Shown: positions 26,764 through 37,479 of the stretch, one piece after another
Numbering within the stretch: position 1 is the first letter of the stretch
Layout of the letters: each line of letters begins with the position of its first letter
Assembly: GCA_023128415.1 (NCBI GenBank)
Contig: JAGMEA010000011.1
Location: 1 to 60,178, forward strand
Reading direction: 5' to 3'
DNA: 60,178 nt
From: Candidatus Babeliales bacterium
GTDB taxonomy: Bacteria; Babelota; Babeliae; Babelales; UBA12411
The notes under the pieces: generated by a model
Seen by the model: only the letters and a program-made list of their open reading frames with translations
What the model was told of the DNA's origin: nothing
Databases searched by the model: none
Translations under genes and position numbers: made by a program

Positions 26764-27051
26764 TTATTTCTTTTCGCCTGCACCGGATTTTCTTTGTCCA
26801 CTATGCATACGAAATGTTCTAGTAGGAGCAAATTCACCAAGTGCATGTCCTACCATTTCTTCTGTTATAAAAACAGAATGGAATTTTCTTCCATCATGTA
26901 CAGCCACAGTCTGCCCAACAAAATCAGGTGTAATAAGACTTGCTCTTTTCCAAGTTTTAATAACGCCCTTTTTATTGGAGGACTTAACCTGCTCAAGCTT
27001 CTTTGCTAGAGAAGGTGCCACATATGGGCCTTTTTTAATGGACCTTGCCAT
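26764..27051 (-). CDS. rpsS: 30S ribosomal protein S19
   Basis: A 95-residue S19 that starts [11 protein letters not shown] and keeps [17 protein letters not shown]. It complexes with S13 in the 30S head. Confidence 0.97.
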   Translation of the reverse strand: MARSIKKGPYVAPSLAKKLEQVKSSNKKGVIKTWKRASLITPDFVGQTVAVHDGRKFHSVFITEEMVGHALGEFAPTRTFRMHSGQRKSGAGEKK

Positions 27052-27064
27052 AACGTTTCCTAAA

Positions 27065-27886
27065 CTATTTCTTACGTCTCTTAATAATCAAACTGTCCTT
27101 CTTCTTCCTTCTTGTTCGCATTCCCTTACAGCTCTTTCCCCAAGGAGTAACTGGATGGGAGCCAGACTTAGAACGACCCTCACCACCACCATGTGGATGA
27201 TCAATAGGGTTCATAGCCATACCACGAACAGACGGTCTAAATCCCATATGTCTTGCTCTTCCGGCTTTCCCTAAATTAATATTTTTTTTATCAGCATTTG
27301 AAAGAACTCCGACTGTAGCAAAACAATCTAAAGAAACTTTGCGAACCTCGCTCGAAGGCATTTTTAAGATAGCATAGTTTCCTTCTTTGGCCATCAGTTG
27401 AGCAGAAGTTCCAGCACTTCTCGAAACAACACCACCTCGCCCCGGAAATAGTTCGATATTATGAATAAAAAAACCAACCGGAATATTTTTTAAAGCCATA
27501 GAGTTGCCTGGCTTAGCCTCTGCTGTATCACTAGCTAAAAGCTCAGCGCCTATAAACACGCCTTCGGGACATAAAATATAACCTTTTGCACCATTTTTGT
27601 AAACAATGAGTGCTATAGGCACATTCCTATTTGGATCGTACTCTATTGACTTAATTGTTCCAGGAACATCTCGATAAAAACGCTTGAAATCTATAATCCT
27701 ATATTTTCTCTTAGCTCCACCACCTCTATGGCGAACAGTTATTCGACCATAAGCATTTCGTCCTGCCTTTTTAGGCAAAGGTTTAAGTAGGGATTTTTCT
27801 GGATCTTTTTTAGTTAAATCCTTACTAGATATATATTGCTGACCTCTTAACGATGATGTAACAGGCCTTCTAGATATAACAGCCAT
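27065..27886 (-). CDS. rplB: 50S ribosomal protein L2
   Basis: A 273-residue L2 near the peptidyl-transferase centre. The catalytic-region His motif is in [16 protein letters not shown], and [18 protein letters not shown] is present near residue 60. Confidence 0.97.
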   Translation of the reverse strand: MAVISRRPVTSSLRGQQYISSKDLTKKDPEKSLLKPLPKKAGRNAYGRITVRHRGGGAKRKYRIIDFKRFYRDVPGTIKSIEYDPNRNVPIALIVYKNGAKGYILCPEGVFIGAELLASDTAEAKPGNSMALKNIPVGFFIHNIELFPGRGGVVSRSAGTSAQLMAKEGNYAILKMPSSEVRKVSLDCFATVGVLSNADKKNINLGKAGRARHMGFRPSVRGMAMNPIDHPHGGGEGRSKSGSHPVTPWGKSCKGMRTRRKKKDSLIIKRRKK

Positions 27887-27888
27887 AT

Positions 27889-28230
27889 CTATTTACCCCC
27901 TTTAGTAGTCGGTTCAGTTTCATTTACTCCCATGGTCTCATACTGATCTGGAAGATCAATTTTGTAACCAGGTTTCAATGTAACTATAGCTTTTTTTGTA
28001 TCTGGACGCTTATGTTTCACTCTACGAACCATACGAGTCTTGCCTGAGGTATTAACGATGCGAACATCTCGCACCTTAACATCCCAAATTTTCTCAACAG
28101 ACTCTCGCACCATTGCTTTGTTGGCGAGCTTGTTTATTTCCAAAGTAATTTTTCCAAGCTTACGCTTAAGCAATATGCTTTTAGTGGTAGATACGGTGCT
28201 CTTAATAATATCATAAATTCCTAATTCCAT
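27889..28230 (-). CDS. rplW: 50S ribosomal protein L23
   Basis: A 113-residue L23 at the tunnel exit, a docking site for trigger factor and SRP. It overlaps rplD by 10 bp. The C-terminus is extended past the usual end by a threonine- and lysine-rich tail (NETEPTTKGGK). Confidence 0.95.
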   Translation of the reverse strand: MELGIYDIIKSTVSTTKSILLKRKLGKITLEINKLANKAMVRESVEKIWDVKVRDVRIVNTSGKTRMVRRVKHKRPDTKKAIVTLKPGYKIDLPDQYETMGVNETEPTTKGGK

Positions 28231-28853
28231 CGTGACACCATCTTTTTAAATAGATCTAAATCTTGTTTCAAAAATACCCAATGTTCACCAAAAGTTAAAT
28301 CGTAAGCATTTGGCTCATCAAAAGAAAGCAGCTTAACATTAGGAAGATTTCTAAAAGAAAGCATTGTTGTTAAGTCAAAAGGATTTAAAAACAAAACAAC
28401 CCTTTTCTTTTCAAGTCCGAGAGCCTTTAGTACTCCAAAAGCACTCTTAACATTAGGTTTCTTATTCTCTAAAACAAAATCTAAACAACTAATATTTTGA
28501 CTATCTTTTGTAAGATGAAAAATATTATTGAAAACTAAAGCACGTTGATTCTTAGGCAATTTTAAAAGCCTTACTCTTGGTTGAGGACCAAAAGTCACGC
28601 CACCCTTTCTCCAAAGAGGAGAACTTTTTGTACCCACTCTAGCTCTACCAGTACCCTTTTGCTTCCAAGGTTTTTTACCAGAAAAAGAAATTTCGCCTCG
28701 CCCCTTACAGGAAACGGTACCTTGTCGCCAATTTTGTCTTAACACCTTAACAGCACAAGAATACGCTCTCGGGGATAACTCCCTACGATTTAAATCTAAT
28801 TCCGCTAGATCAAGCTTTTCCTGTACTTTTCCATCTATACCATACACTTGCAT
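28221..28853 (-). CDS. rplD: 50S ribosomal protein L4
   Basis: A 210-residue L4. The tunnel loop KKPWKQKGTGRARVGTKSSP is conserved. In E. coli L4 also represses the S10 operon; no leader for that is evident here because the operon is fused to str. Confidence 0.97.
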   Translation of the reverse strand: MQVYGIDGKVQEKLDLAELDLNRRELSPRAYSCAVKVLRQNWRQGTVSCKGRGEISFSGKKPWKQKGTGRARVGTKSSPLWRKGGVTFGPQPRVRLLKLPKNQRALVFNNIFHLTKDSQNISCLDFVLENKKPNVKSAFGVLKALGLEKKRVVLFLNPFDLTTMLSFRNLPNVKLLSFDEPNAYDLTFGEHWVFLKQDLDLFKKMVSRWN

Positions 28854-28858
28854 TGAAC

Positions 28859-29482
28859 TTATCCTTGTTTACTAATGTAAACTAAAGAACTCTTTTTACC
28901 TGGAACCGAGCCCTTAATAAATAAATATCCACTTTCTTTATCAAAACGAACAATTTCCAATCCCTTAACTGTTATCCGTTTCGAACCACACTGACCCGGT
29001 AATTTTTGTCCTTTAATAACTTTTCCTTGTCTTCTGAGAAAGCCGATAGAACCTGGTTTCTTATGGAATGTCGATCCATGACTCTTTGGTCCACCACTAA
29101 AGTTCCATCTTTTTATAACACCCTGAAAACCTAATCCCTTAGATGTTCCAGAAACATCAACAAAATCGCCTTCTTTCATCCCAAGTTGGTCAAAATCTAC
29201 CTTCGCACCAATTGTAAAATCCCCAGACTCAGTAAGTTTTACCTCTCTCAAAGCTGAAAAATAATTTCTCTTTTTAGAAATCCACTCATCAGAAAAAGAT
29301 TGCTTTATATACTTACTTTTCACTTTACCAATCTGCAAAGCATCATACCCATCACGTTCTTTAATCTTTATTTGGGTAATCAACCAATTGGAAACGTCTA
29401 CAACTGTGACAGGAACAACCTTTCTTTCTTCGTTAAAAAGTTGAGTCATCCCTATTTTATTTCCCAATAAACTTGTTAGCAT
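28859..29482 (-). CDS. rplC: 50S ribosomal protein L3
   Basis: A 207-residue L3 beginning MLTSLLGNKIGMTQLF. The central loop near the peptidyl-transferase centre, RWNFSGGPKSHGSTFHKKPG, is conserved. Confidence 0.97.
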   Translation of the reverse strand: MLTSLLGNKIGMTQLFNEERKVVPVTVVDVSNWLITQIKIKERDGYDALQIGKVKSKYIKQSFSDEWISKKRNYFSALREVKLTESGDFTIGAKVDFDQLGMKEGDFVDVSGTSKGLGFQGVIKRWNFSGGPKSHGSTFHKKPGSIGFLRRQGKVIKGQKLPGQCGSKRITVKGLEIVRFDKESGYLFIKGSVPGKKSSLVYISKQG

Positions 29483-29493
29483 CTCAAATCCCC

Positions 29494-29799
29494 CTACCGA
29501 ACCTCAACGTCTACACCAGCAGATAAACTCAATTTGCCTAAAGCATCCATTGTTTGCTCTGATGGAGAGATAATATACAAAATTCTCTTATGAGTAATTA
29601 ACTCAAATTGCTCACGAGATTTCTTATCAACATGAGGAGATCGAAGTACTGTAAAAATTTGTCGTCTGTTAGGAAGAGGAACAGGTCCCACAATTTGGGA
29701 CCCCGTTCTTTTAACTGTTAGCACAATCTGCTTCACAGACTTATCTAATAACTGGTGGTCGTACGACTTTAATGTTAAGCGTATCTTAGGTCTCTTCAT
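29494..29799 (-). CDS. rpsJ: 30S ribosomal protein S10
   Basis: A 101-residue S10 that also serves as NusE in antitermination. The motif [21 protein letters not shown] is present. It links tuf to the S10 genes with a 14-bp gap. Confidence 0.97.
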   Translation of the reverse strand: MKRPKIRLTLKSYDHQLLDKSVKQIVLTVKRTGSQIVGPVPLPNRRQIFTVLRSPHVDKKSREQFELITHKRILYIISPSEQTMDALGKLSLSAGVDVEVR

Positions 29800-29813
29800 G
29801 ATACTGCCACCAC

Positions 29814-31004
29814 TTATTCTATAATAGATGTAACGGAACCAGCTCCAACAGTCCTACCACCTTCACGGATAGCAAATTTAAGCTTTTCTTCCATTGCTAT
29901 AGGTGTAAGTAGTTCAACTGTAAGCTCTACATCATCTCCAGGCATTACCATTTCTCTTCCCTCTGGAAGGGTAACAACTCCTGTAACGTCTGTTGTTCTA
30001 AAGTAGAACTGTGGACGATATCCATTAAAGAACGGACTGTGTCTTCCACCTTCATCTTTACTTAAAATAACAACTTGTGCTTTAAATTTTTTATGAGGAG
30101 TTATGGTGCCGGGCTTAGCCACAACCATACCACGCTTAACTTCTTCTTTCTTGGTGCCACGAATCAGAAGTCCTACGTTATCTCCTGCTTCTCCCTCACC
30201 AAGCTCTTTTCTAAACATTTCAACACCGGTAACCACGGTCTTAATTGTATCACCAAGACCAACAAGCTCGACTTCTTCCCCAACTTTGATTTTACCAGCA
30301 TCAATTCTTCCAGTAACAACGGTTCCACGACCAGCTATAGAGAAAATATCCTCAATTGGCATAGAAAAGCTTTTATCTACATCACGTTCTGGAATAGGAA
30401 TATAATTATCAAGAGATTCCATTAATTTTAAAATAGAAGCCTCTCCAATCTCAGAAGTATCACCCTCTAATGCTTTAAGAGCTGAACCTCTAACTATTGG
30501 AGTTTCATCCCCTGGAAAACCATATTGACTAAGAAGCTCTTTTACTTCTTCTTCAACCAACTCAACCATGTCAGGATCATCAACCATATCAACCTTGTTT
30601 AAATAAACAACGATCGTTGGAACACCAACCTGTCTAGCCAAAAGAATATGCTCCCTTGTTTGTGGCATAGGTCCGTCATAAGCAGAAACTACCAAAATAG
30701 CTCCGTCCATTTGAGCAGCACCGGTTATCATATTTTTAACATAGTCAGCGTGACCAGGACAATCTACATGAGCATAGTGTCTGTTTGGAGTTTCATACTC
30801 GACATGAGATGCAGAAATAGTAATTCCACGCTCTCTTTCTTCTGGAGCCTTATCAATTTGATCAAAAGCTACAAGCTCTGCTGATCCCTTACTGAACAAA
30901 ACTTTTGTTATCGCAGCGGTTAATGTTGTTTTTCCATGATCAACATGACCAATAGTACCAACGTTAACGTGCGGTTTCGTCCTTTCAAATTTACCCTTTG
31001 CCAT
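29814..31004 (-). CDS. tuf: Elongation factor Tu
   Basis: A 396-residue EF-Tu that delivers aminoacyl-tRNA. G1 is GHVDHGKT, the switch contains RGITI, G3 is DCPGHADYV, and G4 is NKVDMVDD. Domains 2 and 3 are full length. One copy is seen in this window. Confidence 0.98.
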   Translation of the reverse strand: MAKGKFERTKPHVNVGTIGHVDHGKTTLTAAITKVLFSKGSAELVAFDQIDKAPEERERGITISASHVEYETPNRHYAHVDCPGHADYVKNMITGAAQMDGAILVVSAYDGPMPQTREHILLARQVGVPTIVVYLNKVDMVDDPDMVELVEEEVKELLSQYGFPGDETPIVRGSALKALEGDTSEIGEASILKLMESLDNYIPIPERDVDKSFSMPIEDIFSIAGRGTVVTGRIDAGKIKVGEEVELVGLGDTIKTVVTGVEMFRKELGEGEAGDNVGLLIRGTKKEEVKRGMVVAKPGTITPHKKFKAQVVILSKDEGGRHSPFFNGYRPQFYFRTTDVTGVVTLPEGREMVMPGDDVELTVELLTPIAMEEKLKFAIREGGRTVGAGSVTSIIE

Positions 31005-31016
31005 CGTATTCCTTCG

Positions 31017-33086
<2,070 letters not shown>

Positions 33087-33098
33087 CTTATAATTCTC

Positions 33099-33581
33099 TT
33101 ACCAAGCATAATGCGAAAAGGCTCTATTAGCCTCCGCCATTCTAATAACATCAACTTTTTTCTTAAAGGCATTGCCTCTTCCCTCTGCAGCATCCATAAG
33201 CTCAGCAGCTAAGCGCTTCCCCATAGTCTTATCGCCTCTGGAACTAGCAGCTTCTATCAACCAACGCATTGCTAAGGCTAAAGATCGCTCTGGACGAACT
33301 TCGACTGGAATCTGATAAACTCCGCCACCAACTCGTCTAGACTTAACCTCAACACTAGGACTAAGCTGGGTCATAGCTTTATCAAATAACTCATAAGCCC
33401 TTTTTTGATCGCCTTTTATTCTTTGCCCAACAACATCAAAAGCCTCATACACAATAGAACGAGAAATGCTTTTTTTCCCTTGTTCCATTAGACAATTAAT
33501 AAGCTTTTCAACAACAGGGCATTTAAATCTTAAATCTACGCCAACTTCTCTCTTTAAACCAACTTTTTTACGTCTTGGCAT
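33099..33581 (-). CDS. rpsG: 30S ribosomal protein S7
   Basis: A 160-residue S7, which organises the 30S head. It begins [11 protein letters not shown] and keeps RRVGGGVYQIPVEVRPERS. Its start shares one base with the rpsL stop region. Confidence 0.97.
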   Translation of the reverse strand: MPRRKKVGLKREVGVDLRFKCPVVEKLINCLMEQGKKSISRSIVYEAFDVVGQRIKGDQKRAYELFDKAMTQLSPSVEVKSRRVGGGVYQIPVEVRPERSLALAMRWLIEAASSRGDKTMGKRLAAELMDAAEGRGNAFKKKVDVIRMAEANRAFSHYAW

Positions 33582-33961
33582 TATTTAGCCCCCTTCTGTC
33601 TCTTTGCTCCGTATAGTGAGCGAGATTGCTTTCTTCCTTCTACTCCTGCTGCATCCAAAGTACCTCTAACCACGTGATACTTTACACCAGGACAATCTTT
33701 AACCTTGCCACCCCTAACCAATACAACAGAGTGTTCTTGTAAATTATGGCCTTCACCAGGAATGTAAGCAGTGATTTCTCTTCCCGTTGTTAGCTTTATA
33801 CGAGCTACTTTACGAAGAGCTGAGTTAGGTTTTTTAGGAGTTACTGTATAAACACGAACGCAAGTGCCTCTTCTTTGAGGACATTTATTTAAAGCTGGAG
33901 ATTTAGATTTTTCTCGAAGACTAACTCTTGGAGAACGTACTAACTGATTAACCGTAGGCAT
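33581..33961 (-). CDS. rpsL: 30S ribosomal protein S12
   Basis: A 126-residue S12, the decoding-centre protein. [15 protein letters not shown] and the Asp-containing loop ([18 protein letters not shown]) are present. First gene of the str-S10-spc-alpha transcript, preceded by a leader with a promoter and a terminator-like hairpin. Confidence 0.98.
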   Translation of the reverse strand: MPTVNQLVRSPRVSLREKSKSPALNKCPQRRGTCVRVYTVTPKKPNSALRKVARIKLTTGREITAYIPGEGHNLQEHSVVLVRGGKVKDCPGVKYHVVRGTLDAAGVEGRKQSRSLYGAKRQKGAK

Positions 33962-33993
33962 AAGCTTTAATTCCTAATTTTTAAAAAACAACT

Positions 33994-34012
33994 AAAAACG
34001 GCTCGAAGCCGT
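33994..34012 (-). promoter_or_regulatory. Terminator-like hairpin in the str operon leader (possible attenuator)
   Basis: On the minus strand ACGGCT-TCG-AGCCGT is followed directly by TTTTT. It lies between the predicted promoter and rpsL, so it could terminate early or regulate readthrough of the ribosomal cluster. The other strand also has a T-rich flank. Confidence 0.6.
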
Positions 34013-34089
34013 CTTTTTCTTAACTAATCTTCGATTTTTAGCTTTTAGCAAGAAAAGGAGTTTCGCTGAAAAGCAATAAAGTATGATTA

Positions 34090-34117
34090 ATAATATATTT
34101 TTTGCTTTTTTTTTCAA
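34090..34117 (-). promoter_or_regulatory. Promoter candidate for the str-S10-spc-alpha cluster
   Basis: TTGAAA (complement of 34112-34117) and TATTAT (complement of 34090-34095) are separated by 16 bp. This leaves an untranslated leader of about 120 nt before rpsL. Confidence 0.5.
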
Positions 34118-34176
34118 GTGAAAATTATATATATAGGTATAATTCCTTTATTTTGCAGTAAAAAGCTCTTTAATCA

Positions 34177-34205
34177 TTGCCGTTTGTCAAAAATTTCATT
34201 ACAAT
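34177..34205 (+). promoter_or_regulatory. Promoter candidate for the secreted coiled-coil gene
   Basis: TTGCCG (34177-34182) and TACAAT (34200-34205) have an ideal 17-bp spacer. The start codon is 45 bp beyond the -10 box, with AAGGA upstream of it. Confidence 0.5.
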
Positions 34206-34250
34206 TCCTTAAAATTTGTTCAATACAAGCATTAAGAAGGATAACAGTTT

Positions 34251-34691
34251 ATGAAAAAATTTAATTTGGCTTTAATATTAGCTTTGGCAATGTGTTTTTC
34301 AAACACAGCCTTGCCCGTCGATGAATCTAAATCTGAACCATACTTTGTTTCAGAGAGGAAAGATCTAATAAAAGAAATTGAACACCTAGATAGTAAAATA
34401 TTGGAAAAAAGAAAAGAACTTGATACAGCGCTAAGAAAGGCAATCGAAGACTGGGTCGCTCTAATAGACGGAGAAGACCCTTATATAAAAAATTACGTTG
34501 AATTTGAATACGGAACAGATGATGAAGGCTTGCTTTTTGTCGCTAAGATAATTCGAAAAACGAAAAATCCACCGCATGAATACATAAGCGAAAGTATGGC
34601 AATCTTAACTAAAAACAATATTGCTGCTATAAGAGCAGAGTTGAAAATACTTAAAAATCAACAAAAAAGATGTTTAAAGCTGCTTTTTTAA
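34251..34691 (+). CDS. Secreted helical protein, unknown function
   Basis: A 146-residue protein I do not recognise. Residues 1-22 form a signal peptide (KKFNLALILALAMCFSNTALP) with likely cleavage near residue 22. Residues 35-65 are charged and heptad-like, suggesting a coiled coil. A central acidic segment (DGEDPYIKNYVEFEYGTDDE) is followed by a basic helical C-terminus. It has its own promoter and a strong terminator, so it is a single-gene unit. It may act in the periplasm or be exported to a host. Confidence 0.78.
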   Translation: MKKFNLALILALAMCFSNTALPVDESKSEPYFVSERKDLIKEIEHLDSKILEKRKELDTALRKAIEDWVALIDGEDPYIKNYVEFEYGTDDEGLLFVAKIIRKTKNPPHEYISESMAILTKNNIAAIRAELKILKNQQKRCLKLLF

Positions 34692-34725
34692 TAAATTATC
34701 ATCTTAATAAATTTAAAGAATAGCA

Positions 34726-34757
34726 AGCCCCCAAACCGCGGGGGCTTTTTCTTTTTC
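34726..34757 (+). terminator. Intrinsic terminator
   Basis: AGCCCCC (34726-34732) pairs with GGGGGCT (34740-34746) around a 7-nt loop, followed by TTTTTCTTTTTC. It terminates the single-gene unit upstream. Confidence 0.92.
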
Positions 34758-34761
34758 TCTC

Positions 34762-34791
34762 TTGCTAAAGCCTCAAAATTAACGTTATAAT
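34762..34791 (+). promoter_or_regulatory. Promoter candidate for rseP
   Basis: TTGCTA (34762-34767) and TATAAT (34786-34791) are separated by 18 bp, directly after the terminator. The rseP start is 43 bp beyond, with GAGGAG upstream. Confidence 0.6.
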
Positions 34792-34833
34792 CTGAAAGTC
34801 TAAAAATTAACAAAGAAAATCTGAGGAGTTCCC

Positions 34834-35976
34834 ATGACCTTACTAGGAATCGGACAAGAATTTTTAACAAAATTATTACCTATAACATATGCAATAATAG
34901 GTTTTAGTCTCATAATTATAGTTCACGAATTCGGACATTTTTCCTTCTGTAAATTATTTAATATAGATACTCCGACCTTTTCTATAGGCTTTGGACCAGA
35001 AATAATAAGAAAAAAGATAGGTAAAACTGATTTTAGAATAGCAGCAATACCTTTAGGTGGGTATGTTGAGATCTCAGGTCTTGCTGAGCCAGGACAAGGT
35101 GATCAAACACTTGCAATCTCAAAAAACAGCACGTCTTTTGCAACTAAACCTTATTGGCAAAAATGTCTGGTTACATTAGGAGGAGTGAGCTTTAATATAA
35201 TTTTCGCCTATATTGCCCTAATCTTTTTATTCATGGTTGGAGCTCCAAAAACTGAAGTCCTTATCCAATCAACAGCTAAAAACTCTATAGCAGAAATAAG
35301 TGGATTTAAATCTGGAGATAAAATTTTAAAAATCGGAAATTATAACGTTGCAGAAAAACCTGAACTCCTAAATAATGCTATTCAAGGACTTCAAAATAAA
35401 AAGGGCGAAACGATAACGTTTATAATAATGCGTAACGATAATCAAAAAGAAATCACAATTAATATGCCAACAACTGAAATACGGCCAAAGCCAGGCCAAG
35501 GTAAAATGGGATTTGTTTTGGGATACAGACAGTCTGAGAAAAGAGAAAAATTTGGACTTATTGAATCAATAAAACGCGGATCAACTCTAGCTACCGCTTA
35601 TGTAGTTTTAACGCTTAAAGCCTTAAAATTAAGTTTTTCTAAAAGAACCCTCAAGGGAACTGGCGGACCTGTAATGATTTTGTCAGAAACAATAAAACAG
35701 GCAAAACATGGTTTTATATTATTGCTTGGATTTTTGGCAATTATTAGTATTGGAATAGGAATTTTTCAATTAATACCCATTCCTGCTCTAGATGGTGGCC
35801 AATTAATGTTTATTTCTATAGAAGCTTTGATTGGCAGAGAGATTCCGCTAAAAATTAAAGAAACATTGCATATGATATCGTTGCTATTGATTCTGGCATT
35901 GTTTCTCTATATTACTTACAGTGATATTTTGATGCTAATTAAAGGAAGCGCTGGAGCAACACCTCCAATTAAATAG
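34834..35976 (+). CDS. rseP: RseP-type site-2 intramembrane metalloprotease
   Basis: A 380-residue M50 protease that cuts substrates within the inner membrane, such as anti-sigma factors or signal-peptide remnants. The zinc motif HEFGH is at 31-35 and the third ligand lies in PIPALDGGQLM near residue 320. One PDZ domain (about 130-200) lies between. GGAG precedes the ATG. It converges on lpxC with an 8-bp overlap of the 3' ends. Confidence 0.94.
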   Translation: MTLLGIGQEFLTKLLPITYAIIGFSLIIIVHEFGHFSFCKLFNIDTPTFSIGFGPEIIRKKIGKTDFRIAAIPLGGYVEISGLAEPGQGDQTLAISKNSTSFATKPYWQKCLVTLGGVSFNIIFAYIALIFLFMVGAPKTEVLIQSTAKNSIAEISGFKSGDKILKIGNYNVAEKPELLNNAIQGLQNKKGETITFIIMRNDNQKEITINMPTTEIRPKPGQGKMGFVLGYRQSEKREKFGLIESIKRGSTLATAYVVLTLKALKLSFSKRTLKGTGGPVMILSETIKQAKHGFILLLGFLAIISIGIGIFQLIPIPALDGGQLMFISIEALIGREIPLKIKETLHMISLLLILALFLYITYSDILMLIKGSAGATPPIK

Positions 35977-36844
35977 TAACCCACTTCTCAGGGGTTTTAA
36001 TGAAGGATTCTACTACTTGGCTATTGAAGCTATGCCCTGTCCTGGAAGCCTTAACTGTTCCAACCAAAGATTTACCTAATAAAGTTAAGTCTCCTAATAA
36101 ATCCAAAAGTTTGTGTCTAGTACACTCGTCTTCAAAGCGACGCTTGTTTACAAAGCCATCCTTAGTTATAACAACTGTATTATCTAGACTAGCTCCTTGA
36201 GCCAGACCATGTTTTTTTAGGAATGGCAACTCCTCTAGAAACCCAAATGTACGCGCAGGAGCAATTTCCTCCACAAATAAATTTTCAGATAAACAATATT
36301 TTAAAGAAGAAGCTGGAATATGGGGGCTGTTAAAATCAGCTCTATAATCAAGGTATAATTTTTTATCTAAGCCAGAACCATTTTGCTGCGCTGGAGTTAT
36401 ATACAAAGCCCTATTATGTTCCTCATCATGGAATGAAATTGGATCTTTTGGAGTTATAAATTGCTTAGCCGCAGTTTGTTCATCAAAACCTATTTCAAGT
36501 AATTCTTTTACAAAAGGCAATGAAGAACCATCTAATATGGGAAATTCGCTACCCTCAATTTCGACAATAATATTATCAATTCCTAGACCACCTATTGCAG
36601 CCATAACATGCTCTATGGTGCCAACAGTCCACCCATTACCATTATTTATAACAGTGGCATGCATTGCTCTTAATGGAACAACTTTTCCTATTTCAATTTT
36701 TTCATTCGGATCTGCTGCATTTTGTAGAATTATGCCAGAATTGGCAGGAGACGGTTTGAATCTTAAAATACCCCTTTTACCACTATGGACACCTATCCCT
36801 TCAAAGCGGGCGGACCTTTTTAAAGTCTTTTGTTTAATTAACAT
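35969..36844 (-). CDS. lpxC: UDP-3-O-acyl-N-acetylglucosamine deacetylase
   Basis: A 291-residue zinc enzyme for the committed step of lipid A synthesis. Ligands H79 (TIEHVMAA), H244 and D248 (RHKLLDLLGDL) and catalytic H271 (GHS) are present. With lptD it shows that the cell makes an LPS-bearing outer membrane. Transcribed away from rplM with a 132-bp gap. Confidence 0.96.
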   Translation of the reverse strand: MLIKQKTLKRSARFEGIGVHSGKRGILRFKPSPANSGIILQNAADPNEKIEIGKVVPLRAMHATVINNGNGWTVGTIEHVMAAIGGLGIDNIIVEIEGSEFPILDGSSLPFVKELLEIGFDEQTAAKQFITPKDPISFHDEEHNRALYITPAQQNGSGLDKKLYLDYRADFNSPHIPASSLKYCLSENLFVEEIAPARTFGFLEELPFLKKHGLAQGASLDNTVVITKDGFVNKRRFEDECTRHKLLDLLGDLTLLGKSLVGTVKASRTGHSFNSQVVESFIKTPEKWVTI

Positions 36845-36976
36845 GCGATATCAAAACCTTTTCTTCAAATTTTTTAAGTCCTTACAACCGAACTAAGAAA
36901 ATAAGTTTAATAAGCAAATAACTTTTTTTTCAATAAAAAAACGAGAAAATTACAGATTTCCTATTTGTTTCTTAAC

Positions 36977-37393
36977 CTAATTGCTAATCTGAGCTTTGTG
37001 AGGATGTTCCGCACCAAAGTACATTTTTAGCTTTCTTATAAGTTGACGGCTAAGTCGATTTTTAGGAAGCATACCTCTAACAGCATGTCTTAAAATGAAG
37101 GCTGGATCCTTACTTGAAATAGGGCGTTCTTTCAAACCACTCATCCAACCACTATATTCCATATAAACTTTTTGTTCCCATTTATCCCCAGTTAACTTGA
37201 TCTTGCTGCAATTAATAACCACAACATAGTCACCACCATCGGCATGAGGTGTGAATTCCGGCTTATTTTTACCTCTCAAAATATCTGAAATTTCTGTTGC
37301 CAAGCGACCCAAAACCTTGCCTGACGCATCTATCTGGCGCCATTTAGGTGTATATTGTTCTTTTTTCAACACAAAACTCTTATTCATATCCAT
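36977..37393 (-). CDS. rplM: 50S ribosomal protein L13
   Basis: About 138 residues. The start MDMNKSFVLKK has AGGGG about 12 nt upstream; the frame is open a further 13 codons without family support. The signature VRGMLPKNRLSRQLIRKLK is present. The usual partner rpsI (S9) does not follow; lpxC does. Confidence 0.95.
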   Translation of the reverse strand: MDMNKSFVLKKEQYTPKWRQIDASGKVLGRLATEISDILRGKNKPEFTPHADGGDYVVVINCSKIKLTGDKWEQKVYMEYSGWMSGLKERPISSKDPAFILRHAVRGMLPKNRLSRQLIRKLKMYFGAEHPHKAQISN

Positions 37394-37479
37394 AAATAAT
37401 AAAACCCCTGGTAAAATAGGAAAATCGCTCAAAAACTTATATATGTGAGATTTTAAAGTAAAATATACAGCTGGTCAAC

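Noticed and set aside
26350-27274. Long plus-strand ORFs (up to 241 codons) antisense to rplV, rpsS and rplB
   Set aside because: They lie wholly opposite well-conserved ribosomal genes and show no family resemblance; they are frame shadows.
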